From Polyangiaceae bacterium (GTDB lineage Bacteria > Myxococcota_A > Polyangia > Polyangiales > Polyangiaceae): a DNA stretch of 42,919 nt. The stretch spans positions 1 through 42,919 of the forward strand of contig JAJDAH010000373.1 of the NCBI GenBank assembly GCA_029261965.1. The letters are read 5' to 3'. The translations under genes were made by a program, and so were the position numbers. A model generated the notes under the pieces. That model ran no database searches, was not told where the DNA came from, and saw only the letters and a list, made by a program, of their open reading frames with translations. Position 1 is the first letter of the stretch. Each line of letters begins with the position of its first letter. This document shows, one piece after another, positions 24,411 through 32,187 of this stretch.

Positions 24411-24959
24411 TCAAGCCTGCGCCTGAGTCGTGGTGACCCAACCCGATTCGAAGTTGTCTTCGCCGCTCCACAGTAGCGGACGACGCTCTTCATGCGGGAT
24501 CGGAACGACCAGTACGGGAACGGTCGAGCGCCGCACGACTCGCTCCGTACACGAGCCGATGAGCACGTCGGCCAAGCCGCTCCGCCCGTGGCTCGCCATC
24601 ACGATGAGGTCGTAGTCACCACTGGCGGTGAGGTCGAGGATCACTCGGGACGGAAGTCCCGCTTCGATTCGCCCGCGCACCGGTTCGACGTCGTGCGCCT
24701 CGACCTGGGCAATCGTGGCCACGAGCTTCGGGCCGCCGCGAGTTTTCATGAACTCGGCCATGAGCTTTTCTCGCATGTGCTCGGTTTCCTTCGCCGCCAC
24801 CGTGGCGATGATCGAGTCGAGCTCGAGCGGTGGCGACCAGACGTGGATCACGTCGACAGCGCTCTCGAAGCGGGCGGCAATGCTCGCGGCGTGGTCCGCG
24901 GCCATGTCGGAGCCGTTCGAAAAGTCGGTGGGAAACAAGATTCGGTCGATTCGAGTCAT
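24411..24959 (-). CDS. Universal stress protein (UspA family)
   Basis: 182 aa. The UspA fold is clear: RILFPTDFSNGSDMAADHA at the N-terminus and VMASHGRSGLADVLIGSCTERVVRRSTVPVLVVP at the end. The ATP-binding signature G-2x-G-9x-GS is present except that its first Gly is Ala (ASHG), so nucleotide binding may be altered. ATG 24959 is chosen as the MTRIDRIL start of the fold; the frame remains open upstream but has no similarity. A sigma-54-like promoter lies just upstream with a predicted 10-nt leader, and a strong palindrome about 42 bp further upstream. It is divergent from the OmpA-like gene. It is one of three USP genes in the window. Confidence 0.93.
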   Translation of the reverse strand: MTRIDRILFPTDFSNGSDMAADHAASIAARFESAVDVIHVWSPPLELDSIIATVAAKETEHMREKLMAEFMKTRGGPKLVATIAQVEAHDVEPVRGRIEAGLPSRVILDLTASGDYDLIVMASHGRSGLADVLIGSCTERVVRRSTVPVLVVPIPHEERRPLLWSGEDNFESGWVTTTQAQA

Positions 24960-24979
24960 GGATATCGGGGTCTGGCGAG

Positions 24980-24995
24980 TGCACGCGGTGTGCCA
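24980..24995 (-). promoter_or_regulatory. Sigma-54-like promoter of universal stress protein gene
   Basis: On the minus strand TGGCACACCGCGTGCA: TGGCAC perfect, GG (24994-24993), ten bases, GC (24982-24981), -12 element GTGCA. Predicted start about 24969, ten bases before the ATG. Confidence 0.65.
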
Positions 24996-25024
24996 GGGCC
25001 GCGTTGCCCGCGCGATCCCATGGC

Positions 25025-25045
25025 GGTGTGCACCGCTTGCACACC
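25025..25045. promoter_or_regulatory. Strong palindrome in divergent USP/OmpA region
   Basis: Arms GGTGTGCA (25025-25032) and TGCACACC (25038-25045) around five bases. The inner part GTGCA-N5-TGCAC matches the activator-site family seen at 32189-32203. It is about 42 bp upstream of the USP -24 element. A looser dyad TCGTGC/GCACGA lies at 25057-25077. Confidence 0.6.
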
Positions 25046-25070
25046 ACGACCCCCGCTCGTGCGCATGGCT

Positions 25071-25098
25071 TGCACGAACAGACGGCCTGTGTAATCTC
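25071..25098 (+). promoter_or_regulatory. Possible sigma-70 promoter of OmpA-like gene
   Basis: TTGCAC (25071-25076, with the preceding base pattern cTTGCAC) and TAATCT about 16 bases downstream, preceded by TGTG. Only partial agreement with the consensus; offered because no sigma-54 pattern points this way and a gene begins 30 bases on. Confidence 0.3.
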
Positions 25099-25100
25099 GG

Positions 25101-25116
25101 CCTCCTCACTAGGAGG
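25101..25116 (+). promoter_or_regulatory. Hairpin covering ribosome-binding site of OmpA-like gene
   Basis: CCTCCT (25101-25106) and AGGAGG (25111-25116) with loop CACT form a perfect 6-bp stem that would hide the Shine-Dalgarno sequence AGGAGGAGG (25111-25119) ten bases before the ATG. It could dampen or condition translation. A short stem like this would open readily with heat or ribosome binding. Confidence 0.5.
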
Positions 25117-25128
25117 AGGATCCCAAAA

Positions 25129-25656
25129 ATGAAGACTGGTTTTGCATATTTGTTGGCTGGTGTCGTGTTGATCGGCTGCTCGAAAAAGAACGCGCCGGTG
25201 CCCACCGCGCCCTCCGGGGGAGCCGATTCACCCGCGGCGACCGCCGAGGCGGCGGAGTTCCCGAACAAGGATCCAAAAAAGGCGAGCATTCGTATCTCGG
25301 ACCGCATCAAAGAAGCCTGCGGCTTGACCGACACTGACGCCTACTTCGAGTTCGACTCGGCGAAGATTTCCCCGGCGGCCGACGCGGTCCTGACCAAGCT
25401 CGCCGAGTGTTTCACCACCGGCCCCTTGAAGGAAGAAAACATGAAGCTGGTTGGCCACGCCGATCCGCGCGGCAGCGAAGAGTACAACCTCGCGCTCGGC
25501 GGTGACCGAGCAGAGAATGTGAAGTCCGTGCTGGGATCGAAGGGTCTCGCCGGCGACCGTGCAACGACGACGTCGCGCGGCGAGCTCGAGGCGACCGGCA
25601 CCGACGAAGCGACCTGGGCTCAAGACCGCCGCGTCGACGTCAAGATCGACGAGTAA
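25129..25656 (+). CDS. OmpA-like (Pal-type) peptidoglycan-binding lipoprotein
   Basis: 175 aa. The signal MKTGFAYLLAGVVLIGCSKK has lipobox LIGC. A Pro/Ala linker leads to an OmpA-C domain: YFEFDSAKISPAA, VGHADPRGSEEYNLALGGDRAENV with the Asp and Arg that hold diaminopimelate, and TSRGE near the end. It anchors the outer membrane to the cell wall. The start ATG follows an unusually strong AGGAGGAGG, partly hidden in a hairpin. The YihY gene begins 8 nt after its stop, so they may be co-transcribed. Confidence 0.92.
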   Translation: MKTGFAYLLAGVVLIGCSKKNAPVPTAPSGGADSPAATAEAAEFPNKDPKKASIRISDRIKEACGLTDTDAYFEFDSAKISPAADAVLTKLAECFTTGPLKEENMKLVGHADPRGSEEYNLALGGDRAENVKSVLGSKGLAGDRATTTSRGELEATGTDEATWAQDRRVDVKIDE

Positions 25657-25664
25657 CGCCCCGC

Positions 25665-26693
25665 TTGAGCGAACCTAGCGGAAGCGACGACATCGAGACC
25701 GCGCGGCAGCAGCAAGCCGGGCGCGGTCGCGAAGCCGACGAGCCGCATCAGATCCCACTTCGCGGGTGGGGGGACGTGCTGTGGCGCGTGGGCCATGAGC
25801 TCATGGACCATCACGCGCCGCTCATGTCCGCGGGCATCGCTTTCTACGCGCTGCTCACCGTGGTCCCGACCCTCGTCGTCGTGGTGTCGGTCTACGGATT
25901 GCTCGCGGATCCTTCGGACGTCGCCAAGCTGATCGGGTCCCTGTCGCCGATCCTTCCGAGGTCGGCGCGCCCCATCGTTTCCGAACAGCTCCGGATGATC
26001 GTGGACGCGGCGCCGTCCCAGCTCAGCGCGGGCCTCGTCGTCAGCTTTCTCCTTTCGATGTTCAGCGCGTCGAGCGGCGCCCACGCTCTGCTCGATGGCA
26101 TCAACCTCGCCTACAACGAAAAGGACCCTCCGTATCTGCGCGTCCGGGCGAGAGCATTTCTCTACACGCTCTCCCTGGTGGTTGCGGTGCCGCTCGGGCT
26201 CGCGGCCATCGCCGGTTTCGACGCAGCGCTACGACTCTTGAATGTCGACCCGAACACCCGCGAGTTTTGGGTGACTCTGCGCTGGCTCAGTCTCGCGGCG
26301 TTTGGCGTTCTCGGCATGACGGTGCTCTACGGCAGGGCGCCGACCCGGCGCCGCTCCCGACTGACATGGCGGATCTGGGGCGCGGTGGCGGCGACGGCGC
26401 TGTGGCTGGGGGTTTCGGTCGTGTTCTCGGCGCTGGTCGAGAGCGTGGGCACGTTCAACCGCACCTATGGAACGCTCGCCGGCGTCATCGTGCTGATGCT
26501 CTGGTTCTACTTCACGACTTTTTCCGTGTTGTTCGGGGCTGAGCTGAACTCGGAGCTCGAGCAACAAACGACTCGCGACACGACCGTGGGTCCCCCGCTC
26601 CCGCTCGGGGAACGCGGCGCCTACTCTGCCGATCACGTGGGACCATCCTGGACCGAGGGCTGGCATACTCACGGCGACGAAGAGCGAAGGTGA
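25665..26693 (+). CDS. YihY/BrkB-family inner-membrane protein
   Basis: 342 aa from TTG 25665, 8 nt after the previous stop. About six membrane helices, with family hallmarks SAGIAFYALLTVVPTLVVVV, a GINLAYN loop and FNRTYGTLAGVIVLMLWFYFTTFSVLFGAELNSELE. The N- and C-terminal extensions are hydrophilic. The family was once taken for RNase BN; its true role is unsettled, with links to envelope integrity and lipid transport. The next gene overlaps its stop codon. Confidence 0.92.
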   Translation: MSEPSGSDDIETARQQQAGRGREADEPHQIPLRGWGDVLWRVGHELMDHHAPLMSAGIAFYALLTVVPTLVVVVSVYGLLADPSDVAKLIGSLSPILPRSARPIVSEQLRMIVDAAPSQLSAGLVVSFLLSMFSASSGAHALLDGINLAYNEKDPPYLRVRARAFLYTLSLVVAVPLGLAAIAGFDAALRLLNVDPNTREFWVTLRWLSLAAFGVLGMTVLYGRAPTRRRSRLTWRIWGAVAATALWLGVSVVFSALVESVGTFNRTYGTLAGVIVLMLWFYFTTFSVLFGAELNSELEQQTTRDTTVGPPLPLGERGAYSADHVGPSWTEGWHTHGDEERR

Positions 26694-27844
26694 CCGAGCC
26701 ACACTCCGAGGCTGTACCAACACCCAGCGCGCCCGATCCGAGCGCCGCGGCCACCGCGCGGACGCCGGGATTCGACGTCGCGCGCGCCATCGCCATCCTC
26801 GGCATGGTCCTCGTCAACTACCGGCTCAAGGCCGAGCCCGCGGACGAATCGTCCTGGCTCAGTTGGAGTGGCGATCAGATCGAAGGCCGCGCCGCGGCCC
26901 TGTTCGTCGTGCTCGCCGGGGTCGGTGTTTCTCTCCGATCTCGGCGCGCCCGCGAAGATCCCGGCGGCCACCTCGCCACCGAACGCCGGGCGCTCCTGTC
27001 GCGTGCGGGGATCTTGTTCGGTATAGGCCTGGCGAACTTGCACATGTGGGAGTGGGACATCCTGCACTTCTATGGCGTCTATTTGGTGGCCGCGGCGCTA
27101 TTTCTTCGCGCGCGCGGTTGGATCTTGTGGGCGGGGGTAGGGGTCTTCATTGCAGCCGCGTCGTTTCTTCAAGCGAGGTACGACTACGCGACCGACATCG
27201 ACGTCTGGTCGCTGAAAGGCTTCTTCGTCGATTTGGTTTTCAGCGGAGTGCACCCGGCGCTTCCGTGGACGGCGTTTTTGCTCGTGGGCATGTGGCTCGG
27301 GCGGTTGGACCTCAAGGACCCCAAGATCCGTCGACGGCTGCTCTTTTGGTCGATCGCGGTCGCTAGCTTGGGCGAGCTGGCCGACACCGTGGGCCAGCAC
27401 GTTCCTTCGCTGGTCGGGCTCGACGACGAGTCGGGGATGTGGCTCTACAGTTTTCCCCGTCCACCTGGGCCGGGGTTCGTCGCTACGGCCACGGCGATTT
27501 CGATCGCGGTCATTTGCATCGCGGTGGGCGCGACGGAGAAACGCCCCTCGGCGCGCTGGGTGCTGGCGCTGACCGTGACCGGCCAGCTGGCGTTCACCCT
27601 GTACATTCTGCACGCCGTCGCCATCTTGATTCCTCTCCAGCACGAGCTCTTGTATGGCGCGTCGCTTAGAATCGTCTACGCGTACGCGTTGGCGTTTTAC
27701 GTAGTCGGCATCGCGCTGTCGATTTGGTGGCGTAATCGATGGGAGTACGGGCCGCTCGAAGGACTCATCCGGCAGGTCGCCGGGCGTTCCGCTCGCACAC
27801 CTTGGGGCGGCGAGCGTTTGGGCAACATCAAGCCGCCGGAGTAG
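26690..27844 (+). CDS. DUF418/YeiB-like polytopic membrane protein
   Basis: 384 aa from GTG 26690 overlapping the YihY stop (GTGA), so translationally coupled. It begins with a disordered tail, then R-TPGFDVARAIAILGMVLVN, typical of the DUF418/DUF1624 group related to membrane acyltransferases, followed by about ten helices. The last part (WRNRWEYGPLEGLIRQVAG) is the DUF418 signature. The substrate is unknown. The gene ends 3 bp before the end of the opposite-strand nitrilase gene. Confidence 0.85.
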   Translation: MTEPHSEAVPTPSAPDPSAAATARTPGFDVARAIAILGMVLVNYRLKAEPADESSWLSWSGDQIEGRAAALFVVLAGVGVSLRSRRAREDPGGHLATERRALLSRAGILFGIGLANLHMWEWDILHFYGVYLVAAALFLRARGWILWAGVGVFIAAASFLQARYDYATDIDVWSLKGFFVDLVFSGVHPALPWTAFLLVGMWLGRLDLKDPKIRRRLLFWSIAVASLGELADTVGQHVPSLVGLDDESGMWLYSFPRPPGPGFVATATAISIAVICIAVGATEKRPSARWVLALTVTGQLAFTLYILHAVAILIPLQHELLYGASLRIVYAYALAFYVVGIALSIWWRNRWEYGPLEGLIRQVAGRSARTPWGGERLGNIKPPE

Positions 27845-27847
27845 AGG

Positions 27848-28687
27848 TCAAGGCCGCGGGGGGATGGACACCACCAGCGAGGTGGGATCGAGCGTGCGGT
27901 CCACGGCGAGCGCGTTGCCAAGGGGATCGAAGATGCCGCTTCCTACGCCTTCACCATCGCTCGCGTTCGACGCGACGACATAGACCCCCCAGTCGCGCGC
28001 AAACGCCGCCTGCCATCGCGTGGCGCCCGCCGCTGTCCAAAACGACGAGACCGCCACGACGCGCGCTCCCTGGGCGAGCTTCTGGTGGAGATCGGTGTCT
28101 CCGTAGAGGTCGGCGCAAATCAACAGGCCCACATCGCCGACCGGCGTGTCGAAGGTCGTCACCGAGCTGCCGGCGGTCAGGGCGTTTTTCTCTCCCTGGA
28201 ACAGCTCGAACTTGTGGTGCTTGCCGACTACGCCACCGTTCGGGCCGAAGGCGACTTGTGTATTGAACTGTTGCTCGCCGTCGGTCGTCTGCAGGTCGAT
28301 GACGAGGTGGATGTCGAGCTCGTCGGCGAGTTTGCCGAAGTGCGTCTGGAGCGGCGCGACTCGGTCGTCGCTCACCGTCGCGCCGACGTCGGGATCCGGC
28401 TCCGAGCCCACCTGGTCGAAGGCGTACTCCGGCGTGACGACGAGCGACGCTCCCTCCGCCCGCGCGCGACGGACGAGCGCCTCGACGGCGCAAGCCGACG
28501 TCGTGCACGAGCTGTCCACGGCCCGCGGCGTGCCCAGGTAATGGATCGCGGCGACTCGAAGATCGGTGGGTTCGAGTGGATCGTTTTCGGTTTTGCTGCA
28601 CGCCCCGAGAACGAGCAAGGCGCAAATCGACGCCCCTGTCCGGTTGGGCGGACGATCAGTTCGTACGGACGCAGCGAAAGCCCACAT
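27848..28687 (-). CDS. Carbon-nitrogen hydrolase (nitrilase superfamily) lipoprotein
   Basis: 279 aa. An N-terminal lipoprotein signal (ICALLVLGAC, Cys30) is followed by a complete nitrilase fold with the catalytic triad Glu87 (TPEYAF), Lys159 (HHKFELF) and Cys191 (LLICADLYGD). The KFELF and ICADLYGD pattern is closer to the vanin/biotinidase branch than to cytoplasmic amidases, suggesting an amide-cleaving enzyme outside the inner membrane. The start overlaps the preceding SUMF1-like gene by 32 bp, and this is the last gene of the HPF-TerC-USP operon. Export of such an enzyme from a stress operon is unusual. Confidence 0.88.
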   Translation of the reverse strand: MWAFAASVRTDRPPNRTGASICALLVLGACSKTENDPLEPTDLRVAAIHYLGTPRAVDSSCTTSACAVEALVRRARAEGASLVVTPEYAFDQVGSEPDPDVGATVSDDRVAPLQTHFGKLADELDIHLVIDLQTTDGEQQFNTQVAFGPNGGVVGKHHKFELFQGEKNALTAGSSVTTFDTPVGDVGLLICADLYGDTDLHQKLAQGARVVAVSSFWTAAGATRWQAAFARDWGVYVVASNASDGEGVGSGIFDPLGNALAVDRTLDPTSLVVSIPPRP

Positions 28688-29498
28688 AGCTCAGTCGTTT
28701 GTTCGGCGGCAGCGGGTTACGCATGGCCGACCGGAGGTGATGGGCATTATGATACCAGGAGCCGCCCCGAGCGACTCGATCCGTGCGCTTCGGTGAGAAC
28801 CAGGTGTCCGTCCACTCGTAGACGTTTCCGGCCATGTCGTGCAGGCCCCAGTCGTTTTTCTCCGTCCTGCCGACGGGATGGCTACGGCCCGCCGAGCTCG
28901 CTTTGTACCAACCTATGCGATCGCCGGTGGCGTCTCGGCCCATGCACGACTCGATTGCGCCGACGTAGGTCGCGCCCTCGGTACCGGCGCGGGCGGCGTA
29001 CTCCCACTCGATTTCGGTCGGAAGCCGGTAGCCCTTGCAGGCCGCCTGCGTCTCCTTCCGAGGCTCGCAGCGGGTCGCTGCTTCGGAGCTGGTGCATTGG
29101 TAGCAGGGTTCGCGCTCGTTCTTACGCGACAAGGCGTTGCAGTACGCGGCCGCCTCGTGGTGGGTCACGCTGTCCACCGGGCAGCGAGCGCAGGCGCGTC
29201 GAAAAGACGGGTTGTAGCCGAGTAGGCTTTCAAAAGAGGCTTGGGTCACCTCGTGCGCCGAGATTTCGAACGCCCGCTCCACGCTGATTTCTGCTTGTTT
29301 CTCGTGGTCGTCCCGACACTTCTCGGTGGCGGGTGACCCCATGCGGAAGCTACCGGGTTCAATCGAGATCCACGTCTCCACGGCCGTGGCCGGATCGGCG
29401 GATCTGGTCGTGCTCGGCGTTGGCCCGCTCGGCTCGTCATCGCAGGCGAGCAGAAGCGTCATGGCCGCGACGGCTGCGCCCCGGGTGGCGACGGGCAT
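28656..29498 (-). CDS. SUMF1/formylglycine-generating-enzyme-like lipoprotein
   Basis: 280 aa. Signal with lipobox LLLAC and a Ser/Thr/Pro linker, then an FGE-sulfatase fold: PGSFRMGSP, VEISAHEVTQASFE-type first strands, GYRLPTEIEWEYAARAG, GLHDMAGNVYEWT and RGGSW...VGFRCVR. Extra cysteine pairs (ACARC, CYQC) suggest disulfides. Family members modify sulfatases or act as binding or scaffold proteins; many myxobacterial copies are not enzymes. ATG 29498 directly follows the USP stop, so it belongs to the same operon. Confidence 0.9.
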   Translation of the reverse strand: MPVATRGAAVAAMTLLLACDDEPSGPTPSTTRSADPATAVETWISIEPGSFRMGSPATEKCRDDHEKQAEISVERAFEISAHEVTQASFESLLGYNPSFRRACARCPVDSVTHHEAAAYCNALSRKNEREPCYQCTSSEAATRCEPRKETQAACKGYRLPTEIEWEYAARAGTEGATYVGAIESCMGRDATGDRIGWYKASSAGRSHPVGRTEKNDWGLHDMAGNVYEWTDTWFSPKRTDRVARGGSWYHNAHHLRSAMRNPLPPNKRLSYVGFRCVRTN

Positions 29499-29963
29499 TC
29501 AGGCTTGCTCGACTTGGGAGCCGCGAACGATGAGCACGGGGATCGGTGCGGCTCGAGCGACCTTTTCCGCCACGCTCCCGAGCAGGAACCGTTGAAATCC
29601 ACTCCGGCCATGCGTGCCGATGACGATGAGGTCGATTCCCTGCTCTGCTCGCTGGGTGAGGTTCTGAACGACCGGACCAGACAGCACCGAGCTCGTCAGC
29701 TCTACTCCCCCGAGGTCCACACGCGCCAAGTACTCCGCCATGCTGCGGAGTGCCTCCTGGTGTACGACCTCCTGCAACGACTGGAGCTTGCCGTCCTTGT
29801 TGGCGATCTGCGCATCGGCGGGCACGTGCGGTTCCGTCTCCCAGACGTGCACCACGTCGAGCGACGCCCCGAGCTGCTTGGCGAGGTTGGCGGCGTAGAT
29901 GAGGGCGGCGGCCGACGCTGGGGAGTAGTCCACCGGCACCATGATTTTCTCGATGACTTTCAT
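29499..29963 (-). CDS. Universal stress protein (UspA family)
   Basis: 154 aa, with the full ATP-type signature GTHGRSGFQRFLLGS near the C-terminus and IMVPVDYSPASAAALIYAANLA at the N-terminus. A single-domain USP. Its ATG overlaps the terC stop (ATGA), giving tight coupling, and the next gene begins right after its stop. Pairing a TerC transporter with a USP suggests a shared stress response, perhaps to metal or membrane stress. Confidence 0.95.
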   Translation of the reverse strand: MKVIEKIMVPVDYSPASAAALIYAANLAKQLGASLDVVHVWETEPHVPADAQIANKDGKLQSLQEVVHQEALRSMAEYLARVDLGGVELTSSVLSGPVVQNLTQRAEQGIDLIVIGTHGRSGFQRFLLGSVAEKVARAAPIPVLIVRGSQVEQA

Positions 29964-30895
29964 GTCGACTCCTTGGGATCCCCCTGCGTTCGCAGGAGCG
30001 AAGCGACGACCGCGATCGTCATGACCGCCGCAATGACCCCGAGAGAGAGGGCGATCGGGATCTTGTACAGGTCGATGAGCAACATCTTGACGCCGACGAA
30101 GGCCAAGACGACGGCCAATCCGGGTTTCAGATACTGGAACCGGTGCATCGCGCCCGCCAGCAAGAAGTACAGCGAACGCAGTCCGAGGATGGCAAAAATG
30201 TTCGAGGTGAACACGATGAAAGGATCTTGAGTCACCGCAAAAATTGCCGGAATCGAGTCGACCGCGAACAACACGTCGCTCAGCTCGACGAGCACGAGCA
30301 CGGCGAGCAGAGGCGTGGCCATTCGGCGTCCGTTTTGCACCACCCAGAACTTGGCCCCGTGGTAGTCGGGCACCGACGGCACGATGCGACGAAACCAGAC
30401 CAGTACGCGGTTCGACTTCGGATCGCTCGGCTCGTCGTCGTGCATCAGTAGCTTGAACGCCGTCCACAACAGCAACACGCCGAAGCCGTACATGAGCCAG
30501 TGAAACCGCTGGAGCAGACTCGCGCCCAGCAGAATGAAGATGCCGCGCAACACGAGCGCTCCGAGCACTCCCCAAAAAAGCACGCGGTGCTGAAACGGTG
30601 GGGGCACCGCAAACGACGCGAAGATCACGACGAAGACGAAGATGTTGTCGACACTCAACGCCTTCTCGAGGATGAAGCCCGCGGCGAACTCCATCGCCTT
30701 CGGCCCACCGAACATGAAGTAGACGCCGACACCAAATACGCCAGCGAGGCTGATCCAGACGATCGTCCACACGAGCGCCTCGCGTAGCGACACCTCGTGG
30801 GGGTTCTTGTGAAAGACCCCCAAGTCGAGGGTCAACATCACGAGAATGAAGGCGACGAACGCCAGCCAGAGTAGGGGGGAGCCGATGGTCGTCAC
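29960..30895 (-). CDS. TerC/Alx-family integral membrane protein
   Basis: 311 aa from GTG 30895. Nine or so helices with the TerC hallmarks LDLGVFHKN, EKALSVDNIFVFVVIF and VELSDVLFAVDSIPAIFAVTQDPFIVFTSNIFAILGLRSLYF, including the acidic residues of the metal-binding helices. Relatives (Alx, MeeY/TerC types) export manganese or support metal loading of exported enzymes. It lies between HPF and USP genes, 69 nt downstream of HPF. Confidence 0.95.
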   Translation of the reverse strand: MTTIGSPLLWLAFVAFILVMLTLDLGVFHKNPHEVSLREALVWTIVWISLAGVFGVGVYFMFGGPKAMEFAAGFILEKALSVDNIFVFVVIFASFAVPPPFQHRVLFWGVLGALVLRGIFILLGASLLQRFHWLMYGFGVLLLWTAFKLLMHDDEPSDPKSNRVLVWFRRIVPSVPDYHGAKFWVVQNGRRMATPLLAVLVLVELSDVLFAVDSIPAIFAVTQDPFIVFTSNIFAILGLRSLYFLLAGAMHRFQYLKPGLAVVLAFVGVKMLLIDLYKIPIALSLGVIAAVMTIAVVASLLRTQGDPKEST

Positions 30896-30964
30896 GATGA
30901 CGTCGGGAACGCGAGGTTCCCGTAGGGTGACACTAGCGTCGGAGAAAGCCGGCGCGGGAGTGAT

Positions 30965-31408
30965 TTATCGAAGAGTGGCGTATCTACCCGATCTCCGGGG
31001 CGTCGCGGCCCTCCCCGGGAGCTCGGTCGGCCCACTCACCATCAGCTCCTTGGCCAGCCGCTGGACGTCTTCCCGTCGCCGCATTTCCCGGCGCAGTGCG
31101 GCGCTCGCACGTTCGGCGGCATTGTCGATGGCGCCGATGGCGCTCGAGTCGGCCCCCTCGACGTCGACGGGGGAACCGCCGTTTGCTCGAACGTGGATAC
31201 TGCACCGCACCGCGTGCGGGTGGCTGCGGGCGGTCTGGCGTTCGACGCGCACGTGCACCGATTGAAGGCCGCGCCACAACCGGCCAAGCGCAAACTGAAT
31301 GCGGCGAGCCGCATGCGCTCTGATCGCCACGTGGTCGTCCAAACCACCACCACGCACATCGACTCGGATCGCGGGGGACGAACCGGTCGGAGGAATCGAG
31401 TCTTCCAT
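30965..31408 (-). CDS. HPF/RaiA-family ribosome-associated protein
   Basis: 147 aa. An S30AE-type beta-alpha-beta-beta-beta-alpha domain is apparent: HAARRIQFALGRLWRGLQSVHVRVER, then CSIHVRANGGSPVDVEGADSSAIGAIDNAAERASAALRRE. It should bind the 30S decoding region and inactivate ribosomes in stress or stationary phase; with no long C-terminal dimerisation domain it is of the short type, with a basic tail instead. ATG 31408 has an ideal AGGAGG 6 nt upstream. It is the first gene of a five-gene operon behind a sigma-54-like promoter. Confidence 0.83.
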   Translation of the reverse strand: MEDSIPPTGSSPAIRVDVRGGGLDDHVAIRAHAARRIQFALGRLWRGLQSVHVRVERQTARSHPHAVRCSIHVRANGGSPVDVEGADSSAIGAIDNAAERASAALRREMRRREDVQRLAKELMVSGPTELPGRAATPRRSGRYATLR

Positions 31409-31449
31409 GATGAGCCTCCTAGCGTGAGCTCAGTGACTCGATCTCGAAA

Positions 31450-31465
31450 AGCAAACGCCGTGCCC
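31450..31465 (-). promoter_or_regulatory. Sigma-54-like promoter of HPF-TerC-USP operon
   Basis: On the minus strand GGGCACGGCGTTTGCT: GGCACG and TTGCT both perfect, GG (31464-31463), ten bases, GC (31452-31451). Predicted start about 31439, leaving a 31-nt leader that contains AGGAGG. It begins a few bases after the terminator of the upstream lipoprotein gene. No clear dyad site is visible at the usual distance. Confidence 0.7.
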
Positions 31466-31470
31466 GAGCG

Positions 31471-31513
31471 ACAAAAAGGCGACAGCCCCCGCCAGGGACG
31501 CGCGGGGGCTGTC
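31471..31513 (-). terminator. Rho-independent terminator of acidic lipoprotein gene
   Basis: Arms GACAGCCCCCGC (31481-31492) and GCGGGGGCTGTC (31502-31513) form a perfect 12-bp stem with a 9-base loop; on the minus strand it is followed by CCTTTTT. It lies 22 bp after the stop of the acidic lipoprotein gene. Confidence 0.9.
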
Positions 31514-31535
31514 TAGCTTCATACCTCGTCGGTGA

Positions 31536-31817
31536 CTATTCGAATTCGGCCTCGAGCTCGGGATCGTCGGCTTGCTCGTCGGGCTCGTCGGCTTCGTCGT
31601 CCGCCTCTTCCGCCTCTTCCGCCTCTTCCGGCTCATCGGCACCGGACTTGTCGTCGGGAGTCGCGGGGGCGGCGGGTTTTGCCGCGGGCTCCGCGGGCAT
31701 CGATGGTTTGTTTTCGGCAGAGGCCGGGGCGTCGCTGCTGACGTTTTGTTTGCTGCAAGCCGTCAGGAGCAGAAAGGAGCCGGCCAGGATGCTCGTGGCC
31801 CAGAGCTTGTATGACAT
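31536..31817 (-). CDS. Small acidic lipoprotein
   Basis: 93 aa from ATG 31817. Signal MSYKLWATSILAGSFLLLTAC with lipobox LTAC, then an Ala/Pro-rich linker and a tail made almost only of Glu, Asp and Ala (EEAEEAEEADDEADEPDE). The tail would be extended and strongly negative, perhaps binding cations at the envelope. No family. ATG 31838 is possible, but 31817 starts the signal directly. It has its own sigma-54-like promoter (31886-31901) and a strong terminator, so it is a single-gene unit. Confidence 0.82.
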   Translation of the reverse strand: MSYKLWATSILAGSFLLLTACSKQNVSSDAPASAENKPSMPAEPAAKPAAPATPDDKSGADEPEEAEEAEEADDEADEPDEQADDPELEAEFE

Positions 31818-31885
31818 TTGTCGATTCCTCCGAGGCATCGTGCCTCATCTACCGGAGCGAATGCCCGGTTCGGTATTCAGTCCAA

Positions 31886-31901
31886 AGCATGGGTCGTGCC
31901 A
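31886..31901 (-). promoter_or_regulatory. Sigma-54-like promoter of acidic lipoprotein gene
   Basis: On the minus strand TGGCACGACCCATGCT: TGGCACG perfect, GG (31900-31899), ten bases, GC (31888-31887), -12 ATGCT. Predicted start about 31875 with a 58-nt leader. It lies just beyond the 67-aa gene. Confidence 0.7.
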
Positions 31902-31915
31902 TGGGCTCGCCGGAC

Positions 31916-32119
31916 TCAGATGTCGTCGTCGGTGACCGCTTCTAGGACTCCGTCGAGCAACAAGAAGTGCTTCTCGAGTCCAAGCCGCAGGCGCCGGACG
32001 TCGGAGGCGGTTCGTGGCTCGAGCGGACCGGACCTTTCGTCGAGCTGTCGCGCGATCTCCATGAGGCGGCGACCATCGGCCCGGAGCTTGCTCGTCACGA
32101 CTTGGGAAACCTCGACCAT
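31916..32119 (-). CDS. 67-aa helical protein
   Basis: 67 aa, almost entirely helical by sequence (KLRADGRRLMEIARQLDERSG ... DVRRLRLGLEKHFLLLDGVLEAV) with an acidic end TDDDI. No family recognised. The best sigma-54 match in the window is directly upstream, and its predicted start falls one base before the ATG, so a leaderless message is likely; GTG 32098, with GAGG upstream, is an alternative start. It is divergent from the DUF4240-like gene and shares its enhancer region. Confidence 0.65.
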   Translation of the reverse strand: MVEVSQVVTSKLRADGRRLMEIARQLDERSGPLEPRTASDVRRLRLGLEKHFLLLDGVLEAVTDDDI

Positions 32120-32130
32120 GAACCGTCATC

Positions 32131-32146
32131 AGCAAGCGCGGTGCCA
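32131..32146 (-). promoter_or_regulatory. Consensus sigma-54 promoter of 67-aa protein gene
   Basis: On the minus strand TGGCACCGCGCTTGCT, an exact match to TGGCAC-N5-TTGCW with GG at 32145-32144 and GC at 32133-32132. Predicted start about 32120, one base before the ATG at 32119. Confidence 0.78.
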
Positions 32147-32187
32147 AACGCGGACAGCGGCAGGGAGCCATGCTCTGGGTCGGCGAA

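Noticed and set aside
28525-28545. GGGCAC...GC match on the minus strand inside the nitrilase gene
   Set aside because: Intragenic, with no T at -12 and no downstream gene start; chance.
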